Source: Actinomycetota bacterium
GTDB lineage: Bacteria; Actinomycetota; Acidimicrobiia; Spongiisociales; ZC4RG35
Length of the DNA: 7,590 nt
Reading direction: 5' to 3'
Assembly: GCA_019347585.1 (NCBI GenBank)
Contig: JAHWLC010000050.1
Location: 1-7,590, forward strand
The position numbers and the translations under genes were made by a program. The notes under the pieces are model-generated. The model ran no database searches and was not told where the DNA came from. It worked only from the letters and a program-made list of their open reading frames with translations. Shown here in pieces: positions 1 to 4,631 of this stretch (positions within the stretch are counted from its first letter, which is position 1; each line of letters starts with the position of its first letter).

Positions 1-1
1 C

Positions 2-334
2 GACGACGAAGGGGCGCTGCGGGTGCTGGGGCGGGCCGACACCATGATCGTCACCGGCGGGGAGAACGTCGACCCGGTCCGGGTGGAGTCCCGCCTCGTC
101 GAGCATCCCGGGGTCGACGAGGTGGTGGTGGTGGGCCTTCCCGACGAGGAGTGGGGGGAGGTGCTCGCCTGTCTCTACGCGGGCCCGGCGCAACCGGACG
201 AGCTTCGCTCCTGGCTGGCGGGGCGTCTTCCCGGATACATGGTCCCCAAGCGGTGGCGGGCCGTGGGCGGCGTTCCGCGGACTCCCCTGGGCAAACCGGA
301 TCGCGCCGCCGCGGCTGCGGCGTTTGACGCGTAA
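2..334 (+). CDS. menE: Acyl-CoA ligase (ANL superfamily), C-terminal part, probably O-succinylbenzoate-CoA ligase
   Basis: This is the 3' end of a gene whose start lies left of the window; the frame is open from base 2 to the TAA at 332-334. It encodes the small mobile C-terminal domain of an adenylate-forming enzyme, which turns a carboxylic acid into its CoA thioester through an acyl-adenylate. The hinge motif GRADTMIVTGGENVDP is the A8 motif of the family, followed by the usual VE..L..HP.V.EV.VVG.PD..WGE stretch. Near the end PRTPLGKPDR carries the A10 catalytic lysine (codon 293-295). The short domain and the GGENV and GK.DR wording are typical of MenE (menaquinone synthesis), but a fatty-acyl or other aryl CoA ligase cannot be excluded without the N-terminal substrate pocket. 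No neighbouring men gene is visible. The gene is convergent with the O-methyltransferase and probably ends at the hairpin at 349-401. The family call is firm; the menE assignment is moderate. Confidence 0.8.
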   Translation, partial: DDEGALRVLGRADTMIVTGGENVDPVRVESRLVEHPGVDEVVVVGLPDEEWGEVLACLYAGPAQPDELRSWLAGRLPGYMVPKRWRAVGGVPRTPLGKPDRAAAAAAFDA

Positions 335-348
335 CGTCCCCGGATCTC

Positions 349-401
349 GCGAACCCAGGGTTCTAGACCCCGCTATACGCTGTCTGGAACCCTGGGTTCG
401 C
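349..401. terminator. Nested inverted repeat, probable bidirectional terminator
   Basis: Arms 349-368 and 382-401 are complementary over 20 bp with a single T/G wobble (position 364 against 386), around a 13-nt loop (369-381). It fills the gap between two convergent genes: the upstream stop codon ends at 334 and the minus-strand stop codon is at 404-406, only 3 bp past the right arm. That placement suits a terminator serving both directions. There is no clear T-tract on either side, which is common in high-GC actinobacteria. Each arm also contains its own 13-bp palindrome (GAACCC-A/T-GGGTTC at 351-363 and 387-399), which a simple terminator does not need. A dispersed repeat element or protein-binding site is therefore also possible. 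Confidence 0.65.
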
Positions 402-403
402 CG

Positions 404-1051
404 TTACCCCCGTTTTCTCGCGATCAGCACACCTTCGCGCATCGGGGTGGCGACGGCGTCGAAGTCTCGGTCTGCCGCCACCCTGCGGTTGAACTCGTCG
501 GTGCCGTACCCCTCGTCGATCCAAGCGTGCCCGCTGGCGTAGACGTTGTCGGCGACCAGCAGGCCGCCCCCGGCGATCATCGGCTTCACAGCTTCGAAGT
601 AATCCACGTACTCGCTCTTGACCGCATCGAGAAAGGCGAAGTCGACGCGTCCGGGGCCGAGCTGGTCGGCCAGGTCGGGGAGGACCCCGAGGGCCTCGCC
701 GCGAATCACCTCGACCCGGTCGGCGACACCGGCCCGTGCGATCTCGCTCTCGGCGAAGTCGGCGTGGGCCGGGGCCGCCTCGACCGTATAGAGCTTCCCG
801 TCGGGGGCGAGACCGCGGGCGATCCAGATCGCCGAGTAGCCGGCGAGGGTGCCCAGCTCGAGGGCAATCCGTCCCGGAGTCATCGCGGCGAGGATCAGGA
901 GGAGACGTCCCACGTCGGCGCTCACCGCGATCCGGGGGAGGCCGGCCGCCTCGGCCCGGTCCATCAGCCCGGCGAGATGGGGATCCTCGTCTCCGAACAC
1001 ATCGACGGCATATCGGGACAGGAACTCCCAGCGTTCCGGGGTCATCGTCAT
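404..1051 (-). CDS. SAM-dependent O-methyltransferase, COMT-like (family 3)
   Basis: A 215-residue protein of the metal-dependent, catechol-O-methyltransferase-like class, which moves a methyl group from S-adenosylmethionine to a hydroxyl group, usually on a small aromatic. The SAM-binding motif I is LELGTLAGYS (residues 64-73), and E91 in LYTVEA is placed to bind the SAM ribose. D142, D168 and N169 (in FLDAVK and VADNV) match the metal ligands of COMT, and K145 matches its catalytic lysine, so the site looks intact. The start ATG at 1051-1049 has a GGAG 7 nt upstream and overlaps the stop of the preceding gene as ATGA, so translation is probably coupled. It is the last gene of a three-gene operon after inositol-phosphate synthase and arfB. 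The substrate is unknown; neither neighbour indicates it. The family assignment is firm. Confidence 0.9.
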   Translation of the reverse strand: MTMTPERWEFLSRYAVDVFGDEDPHLAGLMDRAEAAGLPRIAVSADVGRLLLILAAMTPGRIALELGTLAGYSAIWIARGLAPDGKLYTVEAAPAHADFAESEIARAGVADRVEVIRGEALGVLPDLADQLGPGRVDFAFLDAVKSEYVDYFEAVKPMIAGGGLLVADNVYASGHAWIDEGYGTDEFNRRVAADRDFDAVATPMREGVLIARKRG

Positions 1052-1467
1052 GTCCAGTCTCCGGGCTTGGGCTTGCGACGCCGCCGCTTGGTCTCCGCCC
1101 GCTCCCGTTTGGCTGCGAGCCGTCGCTCCCGGGCGCCGGGGGTCGGCTTGGTGCGACGGCGCCTCCGGGGACGGGCCATCGCAGCCTCCAGCCGCTCCAC
1201 CAGTCGCCGCCGAGCCGTCTCCCGATTGCGCAGCTGGGACCGCTCCTCCGAGGCCTGCACCTCGATCACCTCACCGGCGCGGGAGATGATTCGCTGCTTG
1301 ACCTCATCGGGCAGGGTGGAGGACGCGGTGACATCGAAGCGGAGCCGCACCGCGGTCTCGGTGCGGTTGGCGTGCTGGCCACCGGGCCCTCCCGAGGTGC
1401 GGAAGCTCTCCTCGATCTCGCTCTCGGGGATGGTCCATCTCCCCACCACCAGGGGCCCGTCGGTCAA
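1048..1467 (-). CDS. arfB: Peptidyl-tRNA hydrolase / ribosome-rescue factor, ArfB (YaeJ) type
   Basis: A 139-residue protein with the GGQ domain of class I release factors but no codon-recognition domain, as in E. coli ArfB (140 aa). ArfB enters ribosomes stalled without a stop codon and hydrolyses the peptidyl-tRNA. The catalytic motif GGPGGQHANRTETAV has GGQ at residues 29-31, then RLRFDV, and the segment EERSQLRNRE aligns with ArfB's EYRSQELNRE. The tail from about residue 95 is very rich in Arg and Lys (PRRRRRTKPTPGARERRLAAKRE), as expected for the helix that occupies the mRNA channel. The start is a choice: TTG at 1467-1465 overlaps the stop of the upstream gene as TTGA and gives the family's usual length, while GTG at 1449 would give 133 aa. 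The same frame stays open far upstream, but that part is a shadow of the inositol-phosphate synthase gene. No strong ribosome-binding site is seen, so translational coupling is likely. Confidence 0.87.
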   Translation of the reverse strand: MTDGPLVVGRWTIPESEIEESFRTSGGPGGQHANRTETAVRLRFDVTASSTLPDEVKQRIISRAGEVIEVQASEERSQLRNRETARRRLVERLEAAMARPRRRRRTKPTPGARERRLAAKRERAETKRRRRKPKPGDWT

Positions 1468-2795
1468 CTCTCGTCGTAGTACTCGGTGCCGAGATGGGTG
1501 ATCAGGTCCTCGCCCATCATGTGGCGGAGGTTGTTCTTCAGCTTGGTGTGCTGGATGAAGAGGTCGTTCTCCGGGTAGAGGGCCTCGGCGACCTGGGGGC
1601 TCTTGAAGTAGAAGGAGAGCCACTCCTGGATCCCGCTCTTGCCGGCGCGGGCCGCCAGATCCATGAACAGGGCCAGATCGAGCACGATGGGGGCGGCCAG
1701 GATGGAGTCCTTGCACAGAAAGTCGACCTTGATCTGCATCGGGTAGCCCAGCCAGCCGAAGATGTCGATATTGTCCCAGCCCTCCTTGTCGTCGCCCTTG
1801 GGCGGGTAGTAGTTGATCCGCACCTTGTGGTAGATGTCCCCGTACAGCGAGGGGTAGACGTCGGGCTGGAGGATGTGCTCGAGAACCCCCAGCTTGGAGA
1901 CCTCCTTGGACCTGAAGCTCTCCGGGTCGTCGAGGACCTCGCCGTCGCGGTTGCCCAGGATGTTGGTGGAGAACCAGCCGCGGATGCCGAGCATTCGTGA
2001 CTTGAGCCCGGGAGCGATCATCGTCTTCACCAGGGTCTGCCCGGTCTTGAAGTCCTTGCCCGCGATGGGAACCCCCTCCTGAGAGGCGAGCTCGACCATC
2101 GAGGGGATGTCGACTGTGAGGTTGGGGGCCCCGTTGGCGAAGGGCACGCCCATCTTGAGACAGGCGTAGGCGTAGATCTGGGACGGGGTGATCGCCGGGT
2201 GGCTCTCCTTCAGCCCCTTCTCGAACGAGCTCAGGTCGGCATGCACCTCGGAGGGGGCCTCGTAGGCCTCGGTGGAGCCGCACCACACCGCGACCAGCCG
2301 CTCCGTCTTCTTGTCGGAACGGAAGCTGTCGATGTCCTCCATCAGGGCCTCCGCCATGTCCATGTGAGTCCGTCCCTCCCCATCCTTGACCTGGTCCACC
2401 CCGTCCAGGTTCTTCACCCATCTCGAGGAGAAGACGGCGGGCATGGGCCTCACTGCCCGCAACTCGTCGCCGACGCCCTCGATGTGACGGGAGTCGAGGA
2501 CCCCGGCCTTCATCGCTGCCGCGTAGGCGTCGTCGGAGTAGGGATCCCAGCCACCGAACTCGAGATCGTCCAGTGAGGCGAGAGGGACGAAGTCCTTGAT
2601 CAGCGGGTTGCGCCCCTCGGTTCGCTTCCCCAGACGGATGTGGGCCATCTGGCTCAGGGAGCCGATCGGGTCGGCGTAACCCTTCCTCGCCGCCAGCACC
2701 CCGGAGATGAAGGTGGTGGCGACCGCCCCCATCCCCGGCGTGAGCACTCCAAGCTTGCCCGTGGCCGGGGCGATCTCGGTAGATGTCGTCATCAT
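1464..2795 (-). CDS. ino1: Inositol-3-phosphate synthase (myo-inositol-1-phosphate synthase)
   Basis: A 443-residue enzyme that converts D-glucose 6-phosphate to 1D-myo-inositol 3-phosphate with tightly bound NAD+, the first step towards inositol lipids and mycothiol. The N-terminal Rossmann loop is GVLTPGMGAVATT (G21, G23). Further on come AYACLKMGVPFANGAPN, the catalytic-domain signature GKDFKTGQT (K250), STNILGNRDG (N282, D284) and KVDFLCKDSILAAPIVLD, all characteristic of the family. The length and wording match the roughly 430-440 aa form I recall from Bacteroidota and some deep bacterial lineages; the M. tuberculosis Ino1 is shorter (about 367 aa). The start is the first of two adjacent ATG codons (2795); a TAACGT -10 element ends 6 nt before it, so the mRNA may be leaderless. 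It is the first gene of the operon, followed by arfB and an O-methyltransferase. The function call is very secure. Confidence 0.97.
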   Translation of the reverse strand: MMTTSTEIAPATGKLGVLTPGMGAVATTFISGVLAARKGYADPIGSLSQMAHIRLGKRTEGRNPLIKDFVPLASLDDLEFGGWDPYSDDAYAAAMKAGVLDSRHIEGVGDELRAVRPMPAVFSSRWVKNLDGVDQVKDGEGRTHMDMAEALMEDIDSFRSDKKTERLVAVWCGSTEAYEAPSEVHADLSSFEKGLKESHPAITPSQIYAYACLKMGVPFANGAPNLTVDIPSMVELASQEGVPIAGKDFKTGQTLVKTMIAPGLKSRMLGIRGWFSTNILGNRDGEVLDDPESFRSKEVSKLGVLEHILQPDVYPSLYGDIYHKVRINYYPPKGDDKEGWDNIDIFGWLGYPMQIKVDFLCKDSILAAPIVLDLALFMDLAARAGKSGIQEWLSFYFKSPQVAEALYPENDLFIQHTKLKNNLRHMMGEDLITHLGTEYYDES

Positions 2796-2801
2796 CGCCC
2801 C

Positions 2802-2831
2802 ACGTTATCGGAGAGGCGTTGGTCGCCTCAA
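2802..2831 (-). promoter_or_regulatory. Promoter of the ino1-arfB-methyltransferase operon
   Basis: On the minus strand, TTGAGG (2831-2826) and TAACGT (2807-2802) are separated by 18 nt, a good match to a housekeeping sigma promoter. The -10 hexamer ends 6 nt before the ATG at 2795, so transcription would begin at or next to the start codon, giving a leaderless mRNA. This is consistent with the lack of a clear Shine-Dalgarno sequence there. Confidence 0.6.
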
Positions 2832-2845
2832 TCGACCGTTAGCCT
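2819..2845 (+). promoter_or_regulatory. Divergent promoter of the small hypothetical gene
   Basis: TAGCCT at 2840-2845 fits the actinobacterial -10 pattern TAnnnT and ends 7 nt before the GTG at 2853, as expected for a leaderless start. A weak -35, TTGGTC (2819-2824), lies 15 nt upstream, shorter than the ideal spacing. It interleaves with the minus-strand promoter of ino1, so the two -35 regions lie side by side. Confidence 0.45.
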
Positions 2846-2852
2846 CGGTGGG

Positions 2853-3305
2853 GTGGACACCACGCCCGACTCGCTAGGCCCCACGATCGACGTGGCCATG
2901 CTGGCAGACGCGGTCCAGGCGGTGCGGGGAAAGCTGTTCATCCTCGGCGGAGGATGGGACACGCTCTGGGTCCGCAGCTTCCCCGCCCGCCACCCGACAC
3001 TGGCCATCGGTCTGCGTCTCCGGGTCCCGGTCTCCTGGGGCAGGGAGAACCTCAAGCTCTCGGTGGAGCTTCAGGACGCCGACGGCAACGGCTTGCTTCC
3101 TCACCCTCTCTCCCACGACATCCGGCTGCCGGCCGGCGAGCAGAAGCCGCAAGGAGCAACCGATCTCGGGCTCATCCGCTCCTTCACCTTCAACAACCTG
3201 GTCTTCCGCAAGGAAGGTCCCTACTCCTTCGTGATCTCCGTCGATGACCAGCCGGTCTCGCGTCTCCGCTTCACGGTGAGGGAGCGCCCCGCCTCCCGCG
3301 CCTAG
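2853..3305 (+). CDS. Small uncharacterised protein, DUF6941-like
   Basis: A 150-residue soluble protein with no signal peptide or membrane segment visible. The N-terminal pattern IDVAMLADAVQAVRGKLFILGGGWD (about residues 12-36) resembles small uncharacterised proteins with an ..AD.....GK..ILGGG.. opening, a group I believe is DUF6941; this is from memory. After it come alternating hydrophobic strands (LRLRVPVSW, LKLSVELQDADG, SFTFNNLVF, YSFVISVDDQPVSRLRFTV), which suggest a beta-sandwich. No catalytic motif is apparent and I do not assign a function. GTG at 2853 is chosen because a TAGCCT -10 sits 7 nt upstream and because the reading frame further upstream is antisense to ino1. An ATG at 2898 would cut into the conserved opening. 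It is divergent from ino1 and has no clear operon partner. Confidence 0.75.
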   Translation: MDTTPDSLGPTIDVAMLADAVQAVRGKLFILGGGWDTLWVRSFPARHPTLAIGLRLRVPVSWGRENLKLSVELQDADGNGLLPHPLSHDIRLPAGEQKPQGATDLGLIRSFTFNNLVFRKEGPYSFVISVDDQPVSRLRFTVRERPASRA

Positions 3306-3312
3306 GTCGCAC

Positions 3313-3336
3313 GGCCCGTTGGCATATCCGCGGGCC
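3313..3336 (+). terminator. Possible weak hairpin terminator
   Basis: GGCCCG (3313-3318) and CGGGCC (3331-3336) form a 6-bp all-G/C stem with a 12-nt loop, starting 8 nt after the stop codon of the small hypothetical gene. There is no proper T-tract. It overlaps the -35 element of the next gene's promoter, so it could be incidental. Confidence 0.3.
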
Positions 3337-3347
3337 CCTTCTAGCTT
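3319..3347 (+). promoter_or_regulatory. Promoter of the M23 peptidase gene
   Basis: TTGGCA (3319-3324) and TAGCTT (3342-3347) are separated by exactly 17 nt, in the gap before the peptidase gene. Transcription would start near 3354, giving a leader of about 50 nt that carries the GGAGG ribosome-binding site at 3398-3402, 4 nt before the ATG at 3407. Confidence 0.55.
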
Positions 3348-3406
3348 GCCACCTTCTGTAGCACCCGCAGAGGGTCCAAAGTCCCCGAAATGCCCATGGA
3401 GGCTCC

Positions 3407-4042
3407 ATGCTGCCCAGAGCTATAGCGCTAGCCCGAACCGCCCTCGTCACCGCCCTGCTGGTGGCGGCGGCACTGCCCGCATCGGCTTCCCCCAACATCC
3501 CTCCCGAGCTCAGCTTCCCGCAGGAGATCTCCGAGACCGAGTTCCACTCCAGCTTCGGCCATGCCCGCTCCGGCGGTCGGAGGCATCAAGGCAACGACCT
3601 GATGGCGCCCAAGATGACCGAGGTGTATGCCGTCGCCGACGGGGTGATCGAGATCATCCGCACCTCGCGGCTCGGGGGCCGCTATCTCGGGATCGACCAC
3701 GGCTCGGGGTGGGAGAGCTACTACATGCATCTCAACAACGACTATCCGGGGACCGACGGAGGCGGCGCCGACTGGGCGTACACCATCGCCCCCGGCCTGG
3801 AGGAGGGATCGGAGGTCAAAGCCGGGCAGCTCATCGCCTGGGTCGGCGACTCGGGCAACGCCGAGTGGACCGGCCCCCACACCCATTTCGAGCTCCACTA
3901 CAACGGCCGGGCCATCAACCCGTACCCGCACCTGGTGGCGGCGATGGAGCGAGACGCCGCCGAGCAGGCGCTACAACGCCAGCTCGAGACGACGACAATG
4001 CGCCAGTCGCTGCTGGCGCAGCTGCCTCATCCGGTGCGCTGA
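3407..4042 (+). CDS. Secreted M23 family (LytM-type) metallopeptidase
   Basis: A 211-residue exported protein. Residues 1-27 form a signal peptide: basic start, hydrophobic core TALVTALLVAAAL, and an ASA cleavage site before SPNIPP. The rest is mainly one zinc peptidase domain of the M23/LytM fold, which cuts peptide cross-links in peptidoglycan or acts as a regulator of wall hydrolases. H60 and D64 (HQGND) and H160 in HTHFEL (158-163) match the zinc ligands; H158 and H108 (YYMHL) match the active-site histidines, so it looks catalytically competent. The insert around NNDYPGTDGGGADWAY between strands is typical of exported M23 proteins. A polar C-terminal helix rich in Gln and Glu follows the domain. 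No LysM, SH3 or coiled-coil targeting domain is present. Start ATG 3407 has GGAGG upstream. Its last 16 bp overlap the convergent neighbour. The natural substrate is not evident. Confidence 0.92.
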   Translation: MLPRAIALARTALVTALLVAAALPASASPNIPPELSFPQEISETEFHSSFGHARSGGRRHQGNDLMAPKMTEVYAVADGVIEIIRTSRLGGRYLGIDHGSGWESYYMHLNNDYPGTDGGGADWAYTIAPGLEEGSEVKAGQLIAWVGDSGNAEWTGPHTHFELHYNGRAINPYPHLVAAMERDAAEQALQRQLETTTMRQSLLAQLPHPVR

Positions 4043-4467
4043 GCCTCGTCCAACTCGGCCACCTTGGTGGCCAGATCGTGCCGGGATGGGCTGACCCTGG
4101 CCACCTCGGGAGTGTCGGTGGAGGGCGGGTCGGCGTCGGTGACCCAGATCACCCTGGTGACCCCGGCGCTCTTTGCCGCCCGGGCCCAGCCTTCGAGGAC
4201 CTGTGGAGCGTTCTCGGCGAAGGTGCGCTCCCGGTCGTCCTCCGCAGCCTCGGAGACCAGGACCGCGGTGAAGCACATGCGGGCGGCGGCCTCGACGTGG
4301 CTCTCGTCGGACACGTCTCCCAGGGCGACCTTCAGGCCGCGGCTTCGGTAGGCGGCGGCCTGGTCGACATCGGAAACGAAGACCCGGATCTCGCGTCTCG
4401 GGTCTGCCATCTCCTCGATCACCGCCCGGCCCGGCCCGGTATCGGCTCCGACGACGATCACCGGCAT
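4027..4467 (-). CDS. Short NAD(P)-binding Rossmann-fold protein (NmrA/SDR-like)
   Basis: A 146-residue protein beginning MPVIVVGADTGPGRAV, whose GxxxGxG loop (G7, G11, G13) is the dinucleotide-binding motif of short-chain dehydrogenase relatives. The later segments VALGDVSD, FTAVLVSEAAEDD and AKSAGVTRVIWVTD follow the strand order of atypical SDR/NmrA proteins, where VALGD marks the adenine-binding strand. The protein ends soon after SRHDLATKVAELDEAQRTG, about where NmrA-like proteins have a K..AE..L..SG segment leading into the substrate domain, so the C-terminal part is missing. ATG 4467 is preferred over ATG 4512 because a TATGTT -10 element ends 6 nt upstream, implying a leaderless mRNA. 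The gene is convergent with the M23 gene and overlaps it by 16 bp. It could be a redox sensor, a degenerate enzyme or a truncated copy; the ligand and role are unknown. Confidence 0.72.
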   Translation of the reverse strand: MPVIVVGADTGPGRAVIEEMADPRREIRVFVSDVDQAAAYRSRGLKVALGDVSDESHVEAAARMCFTAVLVSEAAEDDRERTFAENAPQVLEGWARAAKSAGVTRVIWVTDADPPSTDTPEVARVSPSRHDLATKVAELDEAQRTG

Positions 4468-4470
4468 GGA

Positions 4471-4485
4471 GCCAACATAGTTGGC
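4471..4485 (-). promoter_or_regulatory. -10 element with overlapping operator-like dyad
   Basis: On the minus strand TATGTT (4479-4474) lies 6 nt before the ATG at 4467, matching the TAnnnT leaderless pattern. No good -35 is seen. The element is embedded in a perfect dyad, GCCAAC-ATA-GTTGGC (4471-4485), with 6-bp arms and a 3-bp centre. That is the arrangement expected if a dimeric repressor covers the -10 box. Confidence 0.45.
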
Positions 4486-4526
4486 GGCCCCGGCGAGCCC
4501 GTTTCGGGGCACGGAGGATGGGGCAC

Positions 4527-4532
4527 TACAAT
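4527..4532 (+). promoter_or_regulatory. Candidate -10 element for sufB
   Basis: TACAAT differs from the consensus TATAAT at one base and lies 100 nt before the sufB start. A convincing -35 is not seen 16-18 nt upstream. Transcription would begin near 4539, just at the two dyads at 4537-4560. A second weaker candidate, TATAGA at 4579-4584, would place those dyads over its -35 region instead. Confidence 0.4.
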
Positions 4533-4536
4533 CGCA

Positions 4537-4560
4537 CTATCGGGATAGGGGAAATTCCCC
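4537..4560. promoter_or_regulatory. Two adjacent dyads in the sufB leader, candidate operator
   Basis: CTATC-GG-GATAG (4537-4548) is directly followed, sharing one base, by the 13-bp palindrome GGGGAA-A-TTCCCC (4548-4560). Both lie in the 164-bp gap between divergent genes, just downstream of the TACAAT box. Genes for Fe-S assembly are usually controlled by an iron or Fe-S responsive repressor, so an operator is a reasonable inference. The sequence does not match any SufR, IscR or IdeR site I can recall. Confidence 0.4.
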
Positions 4561-4617
4561 ACCCTCCGATCTTGTTGTTATAGACGGAGGGAAATCGCGA
4601 TCGAAACAGACATTTTT

Positions 4618-4626
4618 GAGGTGATC
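4618..4626 (+). promoter_or_regulatory. Very strong ribosome-binding site of sufB
   Basis: GAGGTGATC is a continuous 9-nt complement to the usual 3' end of bacterial 16S rRNA, and lies 5 nt before the GTG at 4632. It fixes that GTG as the start and suggests high translation. Confidence 0.8.
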
Positions 4627-4631
4627 GGCAA

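Noticed and set aside
527..1501. 324-codon plus-strand open frame across the methyltransferase and arfB
   Set aside because: It is antisense to two genes with clear catalytic motifs, and its composition is typical of a high-GC shadow frame.
1468..2421. Long upstream extension of the arfB reading frame, antisense-free but overlapping ino1 on the same strand
   Set aside because: The extension is rich in Gly, Arg and Pro with no family features, and lies wholly within the well-conserved ino1 coding sequence in another frame. It stays open because of high GC.
3420..3429. Palindrome TATAGCGCTA
   Set aside because: It falls inside the signal-peptide coding region of the M23 gene, is short, and has no promoter context, so it is likely chance.
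4468..4512. Upstream ATG (4512) as start of the Rossmann protein
   Set aside because: It would add 15 residues ahead of the dinucleotide-binding strand, and the probable -10 box lies inside that extension.
3319..4548. 409-codon plus-strand frame across the M23 gene and the Rossmann gene
   Set aside because: It runs out of frame through the M23 gene and antisense through the next gene; low-complexity Arg/Gly/Pro composition.
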